Of a DNA stretch of 64,000 nt, positions 51,293 through 58,641 are shown piece after piece. The first letter of the stretch is position 1. The number at the start of each line of letters is the position of its first letter. This stretch comes from Streptomyces vietnamensis (GTDB lineage: Bacteria > Actinomycetota > Actinomycetes > Streptomycetales > Streptomycetaceae): the NCBI RefSeq assembly GCF_000830005.1, contig NZ_CP010407.1, forward strand, positions 4,383,001 through 4,447,000, read 5' to 3'. A program made the position numbers and the translations under genes. The notes beneath the pieces are model-generated. The model was not told where the DNA came from, ran no database searches, and saw only the letters and a list, made by a program, of their open reading frames with translations.

Positions 51293-51769
51293 GTCTCTCG
51301 CTCCCTCTCGCGACTTCCCTGAGGTTCCCTAGCTTACTGCTTGACACCACAGGGAACCCTAGGGAACCTTAGGGACGTGCCCGCCGGGCCGGTTAGCCGG
51401 TCGGTGAGCGCGGGACCTCAACGTGCCCTATCTCCGGGCCAGTTGAGGTCAAGGGGCCCGGGACAGAGCGGGCCGAGGGTCCCGGGTCCCTGGTCACCCC
51501 GGAGGGCGAGACCGAAAGGTCGCCGTCTCGCATGCCTAAACGGGAGCTCGTGTTCCTGAAGGCGAGACACCTGCACCACCTGAAACACCTGCGCTCAGTC
51601 GCGGCGATTGCTGCGGCCGGTTGCCTCCCCCGCCTGTCCGGCCCTCTCGGGTGCCGTACGGGAGGGGCCGAGGGGAGCCGGAGATTCCTGGTTCTAACGG
51701 CGAGACCCCCCGGTGTTCGAGCACCGGGGGGTCGGTTCGGGCCGTTCCTGTCTGAGAGGAACACACCCA
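51293..51769. promoter_or_regulatory. divergent control region of the AICE transfer operon
   Basis: 477 bp without a convincing gene. Next to the GntR start it holds GGTTCCCTAG (51323-51332) and AGGGAACC twice (51351-51358, 51361-51368) plus AGGGA at 51371, with TTGACA (51341-51346) as a likely -35 reading right. At 51705-51732 a perfect hairpin (ACCCCCCGGTG arms, TTCGAG-containing loop) precedes the first transfer gene and may be a terminator or attenuator. A GAGAGGAAC ribosome site follows. Confidence 0.65.
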
Positions 51770-52036
51770 ATGAAGTCCATCGCTGCACTTCAGGCCGTTG
51801 TTACGGCCACCCCGTTCGACGGTGAGCCGTCGGATGCGGAGCTGGACGCGATCGAGCAGGAGATGCCGCTGATCCTGGCGAAGGTCGACCTGCTCGACGC
51901 GCAGATCATGACCCTCGACCGCCCGGCCACGGAGCTGGACGAGCGGCGGATCCGCCGGGCCCGCAACCGGGTCATGGCGGAGCGCCGGAACCTGACCAAC
52001 CGCGCCGGCCTGGCGCAGGCGGGCGGTGCCGCGTGA
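51770..52036 (+). CDS. DUF6284-like small protein
   Basis: 88 residues starting MKSIAALQAVVTATPFDGEP. It is an acidic-then-basic helical protein (AELDAIEQEMPLILAKVDLLDAQIMTL, then DERRIRRARNRVMAERRNL) like the DUF6284 proteins found at the start of AICE transfer operons. Helix pattern suggests a coiled coil. It is the first gene of the operon, and its stop overlaps the next start (GTGA). Confidence 0.72.
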   Translation: MKSIAALQAVVTATPFDGEPSDAELDAIEQEMPLILAKVDLLDAQIMTLDRPATELDERRIRRARNRVMAERRNLTNRAGLAQAGGAA

Positions 52037-52221
52037 ACCCCCTCGCCTTCTGGGCCCTCGGTCTCCTGTGCATCGCTGTCGAGATCTGGTGCGCCGTCAC
52101 CAGCATCAAGGACGGGGTGCTCGTCGCCGCTATCGCCGGGTTCGGCGTGATCGGCGTCGACCGGCTCCTGCTCCGCGCCGACCGCTGCGAGGAGTTCGCC
52201 GAGGCGGGTGAGGAGCGATGA
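52033..52221 (+). CDS. small membrane protein of the spread operon
   Basis: 62 residues from a GTG overlapping the previous stop. Two hydrophobic segments (LAFWALGLLCIAVEIWCAV and VLVAAIAGFGVIGVDRLLL) suggest a hairpin in the membrane, ending in an acidic tail. Small hydrophobic Spd proteins of this kind help plasmid spread between mycelial compartments; this assignment rests on position and size. Confidence 0.68.
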   Translation: MNPLAFWALGLLCIAVEIWCAVTSIKDGVLVAAIAGFGVIGVDRLLLRADRCEEFAEAGEER

Positions 52222-52523
52222 CCCCCGCAGAATGCGGCGTGAGCGGACGCGACATGCTCCCGGCCGATGTCGTGGACCTGCTGTCCGCGATCGTCGAGGC
52301 CCTGGACATCCCGCTGCCGTCGGTCGAGGACACCGACGAGCGCAAGCACTACCAGCTGCTGGACCGTCGCACGATGGACGTCCGCATTGCTCTGCAGTCC
52401 CTGCTGCGTCACCGCAGCCACCCGGACCTGCACGACGACGCGGCCTACATCCGCCGCTGGACGGCTGAATACCCGGTCACCTACATGCCCTTCCGCTCCG
52501 ACCGGACGGAGGAGGAGGGATGA
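52218..52523 (+). CDS. small cytoplasmic AICE protein
   Basis: 101 residues, no membrane segment. DMLPADVVDLLSAIVEALDIPLPSVEDTDERKHYQLLDRRTMDVRIALQSLLRH is helical; the end (YIRRWTAEYPVTYMPFRSDRTEEEG) is charged. Such proteins recur in AICE operons between the first small genes and spdB. The role is unknown. It overlaps both neighbours by 4 bp. Confidence 0.68.
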   Translation: MTPAECGVSGRDMLPADVVDLLSAIVEALDIPLPSVEDTDERKHYQLLDRRTMDVRIALQSLLRHRSHPDLHDDAAYIRRWTAEYPVTYMPFRSDRTEEEG

Positions 52524-53386
52524 GGAAGCAGCTCGTGACCGTCGCTCCGGCCGTCGCCATGACGGTGGTGTCCATGGTCCTCACGCTGGCCGTGGTGGTG
52601 ATGTGGCTCGGCGGCTCGATGCCCTGGCAGATCGCCCTGGTGGTCGGGCTCGGCCTCGACGGCGGCTGGCTGGCCACCCTCGCCTATGAGCGGCGCCTCG
52701 CCGCCCAGGGCGACCACTCCACCCCCGTCACCATCGTCGGGTGGGCCTTCGGGCTCGCCGCGACCGGCGTCCTGGTCGCCCACGCCCTCGGCGAGGAGTC
52801 CACCGGCGCCTGGCTCGCCATCTCCTGGCTCCCGCTTGCGGCCAAGGCGTTGTGGCTCGTGCACGGCATGTGGGAGCGGACCGCGCTCACCCCGGTCGCG
52901 CTGGACGCGATCCGCGGCATCCAGCAGGAGGCACGGGACGAGGCGGCCGTGGCCCGTGCCCGACTGCGGGCGCAGGCAGGCACGGAGGAGACCCGGCTGA
53001 CGGCCGTGACGGAGACCGGGTCACGCGTCGCACGGGTCCAGGCCAAAACCGCCGAACGGCTCTCCGGAGCGTGGGCGACGCTGGAGACGGCCCGGCAGGG
53101 CGAGGGCACCGCACGGGCCCTGACCTGCGTGACGGACCGCGTCACACCCACGTCACAGCCCCGCTGGGAGCTCCCCGTCTGGGCCCCCTTCGAACCCGTC
53201 CCCGCCCTCGACGCGCCCGCCCTGGACGATGCCGAGCTCGACCGGATCGTCACCGAGCTCCACAGCAGCGAGACGCCGCCACTGTCCTACCGTGAACTGT
53301 CGCTGCGGTTCCGGGCGGCCGGTCACAGTGCGAGCGAGACCCGGCTGCGGGCCGCCTGGCGACGCGTCACCACGACCGCCTCATGA
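52520..53386 (+). CDS. SpdB-like (DUF2637) membrane spread protein
   Basis: 288 residues. Four membrane helices occupy residues about 5-115 (VAPAVAMTVVSMVLTLAVVVMWLGG, then the IALVVGLGLDGGWLATLAYERR helix and two more), the DUF2637/SpdB pattern. A coiled-coil-like segment follows (IRGIQQEARDEAAVARARLRAQAGTEETRL), and the C-terminus has a winged-helix-like part (LSYRELSLRFRAAGHSASETRLRAAWRRV). SpdB proteins interact with TraB and DNA and promote intramycelial spread. It is translationally coupled on both sides. Confidence 0.82.
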   Translation: MRKQLVTVAPAVAMTVVSMVLTLAVVVMWLGGSMPWQIALVVGLGLDGGWLATLAYERRLAAQGDHSTPVTIVGWAFGLAATGVLVAHALGEESTGAWLAISWLPLAAKALWLVHGMWERTALTPVALDAIRGIQQEARDEAAVARARLRAQAGTEETRLTAVTETGSRVARVQAKTAERLSGAWATLETARQGEGTARALTCVTDRVTPTSQPRWELPVWAPFEPVPALDAPALDDAELDRIVTELHSSETPPLSYRELSLRFRAAGHSASETRLRAAWRRVTTTAS

Positions 53387-53718
53387 GCACGCTCCCCGTC
53401 TACCGCTGGCGCCTCGCGCCCGAGGGCCTCGCCACCGTCCGGCAGCTCCGCGCGATCGGGCTGCGGCCCGGCGGTCAGCCGGTCGTGGCCCAGCTCGAAC
53501 GCCGCCGCCGCCGGCGCGAACCGCTCATCGCCTTCCTCTACCGGGTCGACCTCGCCCTGCCGGTCCGGCCGATGACCCCGGCCCGCTGGGCGGCTCTGGA
53601 GCGGGCGAACGCGGCCCGGCGCATCTGCCCGCAGTGCGGGCGGGACGCCGGGTACCGGATCCCGCCCTCGCTCGGCATGTGCACCCCCTGCGCCTACCCC
53701 GACACCACCGCCGCCTGA
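53383..53718 (+). CDS. RRQRL-type zinc-binding small protein
   Basis: 111 residues. The N-terminal half is very basic (YRWRLAPEGLATVRQLRAIGLRPGGQ, then QLERRRRRREPL). Near the C-terminus two CxxC pairs (ICPQCGRDAGYRIPPSLGMCTPCAY) form a zinc ribbon. This arrangement matches the RRQRL motif-containing zinc-binding proteins of AICEs. Probable nucleic-acid binding; role in transfer unknown. ATGA overlap with spdB. Confidence 0.75.
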   Translation: MSTLPVYRWRLAPEGLATVRQLRAIGLRPGGQPVVAQLERRRRRREPLIAFLYRVDLALPVRPMTPARWAALERANAARRICPQCGRDAGYRIPPSLGMCTPCAYPDTTAA

Positions 53719-53734
53719 GCGGCCACGAGAGGAC

Positions 53735-54124
53735 GTGACCTCCGTGAACCACCTCCCCGAGCCCACCCCCGTCGTCCGGCTCCCGGACGGCACCTACACC
53801 TACGCCGACCACCTCCCCACCCCGATCCAGCCCGCCGCCGTGCCGCAGGTGGTCCACCAGCACATCCACCAGGCGCCGCCGGACCGCACCGTCCAGCGCA
53901 TCGCGCTCGGCTCCGGCATCGGCGCCGGCACGGTCGCCGCCGGGGTCTACTTCGGCCCCCTGCTCGTCGGCGCGCTCACCGCGATCGCCGCGAACCTGGC
54001 CCTGCTCGCGTTCCTCGCCGCCGTCCTGTCCTGGGGCGTCGTGACCGTCGTGCGGTCGATCGGCGGCCCGGACGGCAAGGCCGCCGCCAAGACCCTGACC
54101 AAGACCCGCAAGCGCCGCCGCTGA
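53735..54124 (+). CDS. SpdD-like membrane protein
   Basis: 129 residues from a GTG at 53735 with GAGAGGAC upstream. A Pro-rich N-terminus (HLPEPTPVVRLPDGTYTYADHLPTP, then a His-rich stretch VVHQHIHQAPP) leads to two membrane helices (about 60-85 and 88-110) and a basic tail (AKTLTKTRKRRR). Position between the zinc protein and the translocase and the overall layout fit SpdD-like spread proteins. Confidence 0.7.
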   Translation: MTSVNHLPEPTPVVRLPDGTYTYADHLPTPIQPAAVPQVVHQHIHQAPPDRTVQRIALGSGIGAGTVAAGVYFGPLLVGALTAIAANLALLAFLAAVLSWGVVTVVRSIGGPDGKAAAKTLTKTRKRRR

Positions 54125-54204
54125 CGCCTGCCCGTCCACCCCTCGGCCAACCGGGCCGGGGGTGGGCGGGGAGTCGGGACAGCCCCGGCCCCGGGAGGGA
54201 CCCC

Positions 54205-54381
54205 GTGACCAGCCAGGAGTACCGCGAGAAGGCGGAGAAGCTGCTCCGCAACGCCATCTACGGCGGCCACCCCACCGCCGCCGCCGTCGAGGAGGCCGCC
54301 GTGTGGGCCCGCCTCGCGCAGGCCGCCGCCACCACCGAGGCCGCCCAGACCACCAACCCGCAGCAGAGCGAGGAGAAGTAG
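54205..54381 (+). CDS. 58-residue AICE protein
   Basis: A short gene from a GTG at 54205 with GGGAGGG 5 bp upstream: VTSQEYREKAEKLLRNAIYG, then GHPTAAAVEEAAVWARLAQAAATTEAAQ. It is a helical, Ala/Glu-rich protein with no membrane segment. It ends 2 bp before the next gene. Function unknown; similar small helical proteins precede traB in other AICEs. Confidence 0.65.
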   Translation: MTSQEYREKAEKLLRNAIYGGHPTAAAVEEAAVWARLAQAAATTEAAQTTNPQQSEEK

Positions 54382-54383
54382 CC

Positions 54384-54563
54384 ATGGCCGACACCCCGAA
54401 GCTGACCGCCGGAGAGAAGACGCAGGTCGCCTGGTACGTCGCCCGCATGTGCAAGCGCGGCATCGCCGGCGAGACCGTCTACCAGGCCGACCTGGAGGCC
54501 AAGGTCGACCGCGTCATCGACAAGGCCCGCGAGCGCGCCGAGAAGAACGCCAAGAAGAAGTAG
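54384..54563 (+). CDS. 59-residue basic AICE protein
   Basis: Starts MADTPKLTAGEKTQVAWYVARM and continues CKRGIAGETVYQADLEAKVDRVIDKARERAEKNAKKK. It is helical with a Lys-rich end. It resembles a small DUF (DUF6257-like) that is common just before the AICE translocase gene, but I am not sure of the number. It follows the previous gene after 2 bp, with its ribosome site (GAGGAG) inside that gene's end. Confidence 0.65.
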   Translation: MADTPKLTAGEKTQVAWYVARMCKRGIAGETVYQADLEAKVDRVIDKARERAEKNAKKK

Positions 54564-54567
54564 CGGT

Positions 54568-54616
54568 GCCCCGGGGACGGCCGTCCCGGCCAAGGAAACC
54601 GCGCCGTCCCCGGGGC
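54568..54616 (+). terminator. hairpin between spread genes and translocase gene
   Basis: Perfect 14-bp arms (gccccggggacggc at 54568-54581 and its complement at 54603-54616) with a 21-nt loop, directly after the stop of the basic small protein. It may terminate part of the transcription or process the mRNA, so that the translocase is made at a lower level. Confidence 0.65.
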
Positions 54617-54656
54617 CTCTGCCCTCCACTCTTTCGAGCAGCAGGAGAACCCCAGC

Positions 54657-56735
54657 ATGACCGAGACGCCCGTGGCCGCGCACCTGCGGCCGGTGCCCGA
54701 CATAGACCGCGACGACGAGACGCCCACCGCCCCGATGCCGGTGGACAACCCGAACCTGCCCGACCCGAAGGTGACGATCGAGAAGCGCAAGCCGGTCCTC
54801 GCCGGATGGCTCACCAACCGCCATGACTTCCTCGCCACCGCCCGCCACACCGGCGCGAACGTCGGCTACGCCGCCCTGTACCACGGGGTGCGGGTGCCGG
54901 TATATGCCGGACGCCTGGCGCTGATGTCGCCGCGGGGAGCGTGCCGGTTCGTCGCCTCCACCAACCGGTGGGTGTGGGACCGGGAGGCCGCTCCGCTGCG
55001 GGACTACGCGGTGCGGACCGAGGACGTGGAGGAGTACATGCGGCTGGCCAAGCTGCGCGCCGGACGGATCCGGCTGCGCGGTCTGGTCACCCTCGTGTCC
55101 CTCGTGTTCGGCGCCTCCTTCGCCCTGTGGCTGTACGTCGTCGCCCCCGCCTACCTGTTCCTCTTCGCCACCGGCGGGGTGCTGCTGCTGGGGATGGGCG
55201 GGCAGCAGCCCGACTCCCCGGTCGTCGGCCCGGCCGTACTGAAGACCGAGATCCAAAAGCTCACCGGCTCGATCGTGCTGCGCGGTCTGGACTCGATCGG
55301 CAACGCGAAGATCTCCGCCGCCATCAAGAAGGGCGGCGACATGAACGGCCTGCGGTTCACCAGCGAGATCGTGCGCGACGGGCCCGGCTACCGCGCCGAC
55401 CTCGACCTGCCCTACGGCGTCACGCCCGAGGACATCATGGAGGCGCGCAAGCCCCTCGCCTCCGGCCTGCGCCGCAAGGTCGGCTGCGTCTGGCCCGCCC
55501 CCGACCCCACCGAGCACGAGGGACGACTGGTGCTGTGGGTGGGGGACAAGCCGATGAACGAGACCACCAAGCCCGCCTGGCCGCTGCTGAAGACCGGCAG
55601 CGTGGACCTGTTCAAGCCGGTGGTGTTCGGCAACGACCAGCGCATGCGGGACGTCACGGTCACGCTCATGTTCGCGGCCGTCGTCGTCGGCTCCGTGCCC
55701 CGTATGGGCAAGACGTTCCTGATGCGGCTGCTCCTGCTCATCGCCGCCCTCGACCCCCGCGCGGAGATCCACGCGTTCGACTTCAAGGGCACCGGCGACT
55801 TCGGCGCCCTCGAACCCATCTGCCACCGCTACCGCGCCGGCGAGGAAGACGACGACATCGGCTACGTCGTCGAGTCGCTGCGGGAGCTGAAGGACGAGCT
55901 GCGACGCCGGGCGAAGGTCATCAAGTCCCTGCCGCGCTCGCGCTGCCCGGAGTCGAAGGTCACCCCCGCCCTCGCCGACGACAAGTCCCTCGGGCTGCAC
56001 CCGATCGTGGTCGGGTTCGACGAGTGCCAGGTGCCCTTCGAGCACGCCGAACACGGCGCGGAGATCGAGGCGATCTGCACCGACCTGGTCAAACGCGGCC
56101 CCGCCCTGGGAATCGTGACCCTCTTCGGCACCCAGCGCCCCGACGCCAAGTCCCTGCCCACCGGCATCTCCGCGAACGCGATCCTCAGGTTCTGCCTGAA
56201 GGTCATGGGCCAGCCCGCCAACGACATGGTGCTGGGCACCTCGATGTACAAGTCGGGATACCGGGCCACCATGTTCTCCCGCTCCGACCGGGGCATCTGC
56301 TGGATGGCCGGCGAGGGCGACGACCCCCGCATCGTCGCCTCCGCGTTCGTCGACGCCGTCGCCGCCGAACAGGTCGTCGCCCGCGCCCGCAAGGCCCGCG
56401 AGGAGTACGGCAACGTCACCGGCCACGCCATCGGCAAGGGCCCCGACAAGACCAGCGGCAACGACATCCTCGCCGACGTCCTCGACGTCATCCACGAGGG
56501 CGAGAAGGCCGTGTGGTGCGAGCGCATCGCCACCCGTCTGACCTCCCTCCGGCCCGACACCTATGCCGGGTGGAAGGGCGAGAACGTCACGGCCGCCCTC
56601 AAGCCGTACGGCATCAAGCCGGGCCAGGTCTGGGGCACCACCGACGACGGCAAGGGCGCCAACCGACGCGGCATCGACCGCACCGACATCACCGCCGCCC
56701 TCACACGCCGTAACGCCGACCGGGCCGCCGCCTGA
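54657..56735 (+). CDS. FtsK/SpoIIIE-type conjugative DNA translocase (TraB/TraSA-like)
   Basis: 692 residues. An N-terminal region of 130 residues precedes two membrane helices (about 143-180: LVTLVSLVFGASFALWLYVVAPAYLFLFATGGVLLLG). The motor domain has Walker A VPRMGKTFL (about 347-355) and Walker B PIVVGFDECQ (about 449-458), with TLFGTQRPDAKSLPTGI as the conserved sensor. The C-terminal 100 residues (WCERIATRLTSLRPDTYAGWKGENVTAALKPYGI) resemble a winged helix for recognising a DNA site. Streptomyces transfer double-stranded DNA with one such hexameric pump, so this is the transfer protein. Confidence 0.9.
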   Translation: MTETPVAAHLRPVPDIDRDDETPTAPMPVDNPNLPDPKVTIEKRKPVLAGWLTNRHDFLATARHTGANVGYAALYHGVRVPVYAGRLALMSPRGACRFVASTNRWVWDREAAPLRDYAVRTEDVEEYMRLAKLRAGRIRLRGLVTLVSLVFGASFALWLYVVAPAYLFLFATGGVLLLGMGGQQPDSPVVGPAVLKTEIQKLTGSIVLRGLDSIGNAKISAAIKKGGDMNGLRFTSEIVRDGPGYRADLDLPYGVTPEDIMEARKPLASGLRRKVGCVWPAPDPTEHEGRLVLWVGDKPMNETTKPAWPLLKTGSVDLFKPVVFGNDQRMRDVTVTLMFAAVVVGSVPRMGKTFLMRLLLLIAALDPRAEIHAFDFKGTGDFGALEPICHRYRAGEEDDDIGYVVESLRELKDELRRRAKVIKSLPRSRCPESKVTPALADDKSLGLHPIVVGFDECQVPFEHAEHGAEIEAICTDLVKRGPALGIVTLFGTQRPDAKSLPTGISANAILRFCLKVMGQPANDMVLGTSMYKSGYRATMFSRSDRGICWMAGEGDDPRIVASAFVDAVAAEQVVARARKAREEYGNVTGHAIGKGPDKTSGNDILADVLDVIHEGEKAVWCERIATRLTSLRPDTYAGWKGENVTAALKPYGIKPGQVWGTTDDGKGANRRGIDRTDITAALTRRNADRAAA

Positions 56736-56748
56736 CCCCGGCACCACC

Positions 56749-56782
56749 GCTAGACCTAGCAGCATCCGCTGCTAGGTCTAGC
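56749..56782. repeat. perfect 14-bp inverted repeat after the translocase gene
   Basis: GCTAGACCTAGCAG and its exact complement flank CATCCG. CTAG tetramers continue to the right (56790, 56821, 56827). It may be the terminator of the transfer gene. As it lies at the place where cis-acting transfer loci are found in Streptomyces plasmids, it is also a candidate transfer site. Confidence 0.6.
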
Positions 56783-56884
56783 AGCCGCGCTAGCACCCCA
56801 CAGGGTCGCTGACCTGCGCACTAGCGTCTAGCGGCCCACCTGCGAAAACCCCGGAAACCGCCCCAGGCAAGGGAGAGCCCGCCC

Positions 56885-57130
56885 ATGCTCACCGCTAGTA
56901 CCCTGCTTCTGCTCGCCGCCCTCGCCGGTTACGCACTGTTGTGTGCGGCGTCTCCGTTCGGGACCTGCCGCAAGTGCCGTGGCCTCGGCGCCAAGGTCGT
57001 CCTCGACCGCAAGGGACGCCCCAAGCGGTCCAAGCCCTGCCGCCGCTGCAAGGGCCACGGCAAGCGCCTCCGCGTCGGACGGCGCCTGCACAACCACGGC
57101 CGTGCGATCCACCGCGCCGGCACCCGCTGA
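56885..57130 (+). CDS. membrane-anchored small zinc-finger-like protein
   Basis: 81 residues. One N-terminal membrane helix (LTASTLLLLAALAGYALLCAA) is followed by two DnaJ-like CxxCxG units (CRKCRGLGAKV and CRRCKGHGKRL) separated by a basic loop, then a basic tail. The two CxxC pairs can bind one zinc. Small proteins of this layout are common in AICEs; the function is unknown. Confidence 0.7.
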   Translation: MLTASTLLLLAALAGYALLCAASPFGTCRKCRGLGAKVVLDRKGRPKRSKPCRRCKGHGKRLRVGRRLHNHGRAIHRAGTR

Positions 57131-57288
57131 ACCACGTTGTGGGACCGGCGGCCACCCGCCTACGGGCGGGCTCGCTCGAAGCAAACGCTCGCCAGCGCGG
57201 CCACCGGTCCATGTCCCCGAGCTTGCGAGCACCCGGGGCCCGCGCAGCCTCCCAGCCACCCCAGCACGCCGTCAAAGGAGATACCGCC
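57131..57288. other. 158-bp intergenic segment with inverted repeats
   Basis: No gene seen. GGACCGG (about 57142) and CCGGTCC (about 57204) form long-range arms, and GCGGGCTCGCTCG-like and CCCGGGG motifs allow further pairing. An AAAGGAGAT ribosome site for the next gene is at 57275-57283. Confidence 0.4.
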
Positions 57289-57477
57289 ATGGTCGTGACC
57301 GTCTCCCTGGTCGCGCTCTTCGGACTCGTCCTGTTCTTCCTCCTGCGCTCCAAGTCCCTCGGCCCTGGTGCCGCGTTCATCGCCGTGATGTTCGGGTTCT
57401 TCCTCGCCTCCACCGGCGCCTCCAAGCCCATCAACCAGCTCACCGAATCCCTCATCCAGACCGTCTCGAACCTTTAA
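57289..57477 (+). CDS. 62-residue membrane protein
   Basis: MVVTVSLVALFGLVLFFLLR is the first membrane helix, and GPGAAFIAVMFGFFLASTGA the second; a short polar end (KPINQLTESLIQTVSNL) follows. AAAGGAGAT precedes the ATG. It is a typical AICE accessory membrane peptide of unknown function; a role in transfer through the septal membranes is a guess from context. Confidence 0.68.
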   Translation: MVVTVSLVALFGLVLFFLLRSKSLGPGAAFIAVMFGFFLASTGASKPINQLTESLIQTVSNL

Positions 57478-57488
57478 GCGGCCCGGCC

Positions 57489-57836
57489 ATGAACCCTCTC
57501 CTCGACTGGGGCGACGGCCGCCACTTCGACCACACGCGGGACCGGCCGTGCTGCCTGTGCGGCCGGCCGACCCCGATGCGGTCCCACGCCGGTGAGGCCG
57601 TCCACAAGGTGTGCGCGGAGGACTGGAACGCGACCCACCCGACCGAGGCCCGTCGTTACACGCCGCCGTCCAAGGGCCGGCCGCAGCACGACGTCGGTAC
57701 CTGGCGCTTCCACAACGACGGCCCCGTCACCGACCAGCGGGTGACCGTCCTCGCCCCGGTCCCCAGCGTCTCCCCGCAGCGCGACGTCGTCGACATCGAC
57801 ATCGAGCCGGGGCAACGCGGCCTGTTCGCCGCGTGA
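57489..57836 (+). CDS. small AICE protein with Cys pair
   Basis: 115 residues starting MNPLLDWGDGRHFDHTRDRPC. CCLCGRPTPMRSHAGEAVHKVCAEDWNATHP contains a CxxC pair, a His and a further Cys that could hold zinc. The second half is beta-like (WRFHNDGPVTDQRVTVLAPVP). It starts 11 bp after the previous gene. Function unknown. Confidence 0.65.
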   Translation: MNPLLDWGDGRHFDHTRDRPCCLCGRPTPMRSHAGEAVHKVCAEDWNATHPTEARRYTPPSKGRPQHDVGTWRFHNDGPVTDQRVTVLAPVPSVSPQRDVVDIDIEPGQRGLFAA

Positions 57837-57844
57837 CAGCACGA

Positions 57845-57882
57845 AGGGCGGCCCCCGTCTCGCCAAAGCCTGGGGCCGCCCT
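57845..57882 (+). terminator. hairpin after the small AICE genes
   Basis: Perfect 11-bp arms (agggcggcccc and its complement) with a 16-nt loop, 9 bp after the stop codon. It separates the accessory genes from the methyltransferase gene. Confidence 0.6.
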
Positions 57883-57915
57883 CACATCCAGCATCGAGAA
57901 CTGGAGACACCCAGC

Positions 57916-58641
57916 ATGACCCAACCCACCCTGATCCGGCGAGATGGCCGCAGGCCACTGCTGCTGGACCTGTTCTGCTGCGCCGGCGGCGCCGGGACGG
58001 GCTACCACCGCGCCGGGTTCGACGTCGTCGGCGTCGACATCGCCCCGCGCCCCAACTACCCCTTCACCTTCGCCCGGGCCGACGCCCTGGAGTACCTCGC
58101 CGCCCTGATCGCCTCCGGGGAGATCGAGCGGTACGCGTTCGTCCACACCTCCCCGCCCTGCCAGGCCGGATGCGCCCTCACCGTCGGCACCAATCGATCC
58201 AAGGGCTGGGGCGGCACCCACGTCGACCTCGTCCCGCCCACCCGCGAGCTGCTGGAGGCGTCCGGGCTGCCGTACGTCATCGAGCAGCCCAATGGGAAGG
58301 CGGAGATCCGCAAGGACGTGTGGCTGTGCGGGGAGATGTTCTCCCTCGGCGTCCTGCGTCACCGCAACTTCGAGCTCGGCCGCTGGAGCACCGCTCAGCC
58401 GGCCCACCCCAAGCACCGCGGCTACGTGCGCGGACACCGGCACGGCGTCTACCGGGACGGACCGTACGTCGCCCCGTACGGGAACGGCGGCGGCAAGGCC
58501 ACGGTGCCGGAGATGCAGGCCGCCATGGGCATCACGTGGACCGACGTCCGCGAGGAACTCACCGAGGCCATCCCGCCCGCGTTCTCCCAGTGGCTCGGCA
58601 CCGCATTCCTCTCCCAGACCCGGGCGGGGGTGGCCGCGTGA
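57916..58641 (+). CDS. C5-cytosine methyltransferase-like protein
   Basis: 241 residues, short for a full C5 methyltransferase (300 or more). Motif I is LLDLFCCAGGAGTGYHRAGFDVVGVDI (SAM binding), motif IV is TSPPCQAG with the catalytic Cys, and IEQPNG stands where motif VI (ENV) is expected. The target-recognition domain is reduced. Such proteins are frequent on AICEs and phages and may protect the element from restriction or modify its own DNA. The end overlaps the prim-pol start by 4 bp, coupling it to the replication genes. Confidence 0.82.
   Translation: MTQPTLIRRDGRRPLLLDLFCCAGGAGTGYHRAGFDVVGVDIAPRPNYPFTFARADALEYLAALIASGEIERYAFVHTSPPCQAGCALTVGTNRSKGWGGTHVDLVPPTRELLEASGLPYVIEQPNGKAEIRKDVWLCGEMFSLGVLRHRNFELGRWSTAQPAHPKHRGYVRGHRHGVYRDGPYVAPYGNGGGKATVPEMQAAMGITWTDVREELTEAIPPAFSQWLGTAFLSQTRAGVAA

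Noticed and set aside
51532..51769. Small gene starting MPKRELVFLKARHLHH in the AICE control region
   Set aside because: The frame runs through the hairpin at 51705-51732 and into the next gene, with no ribosome site and no recognisable protein character.
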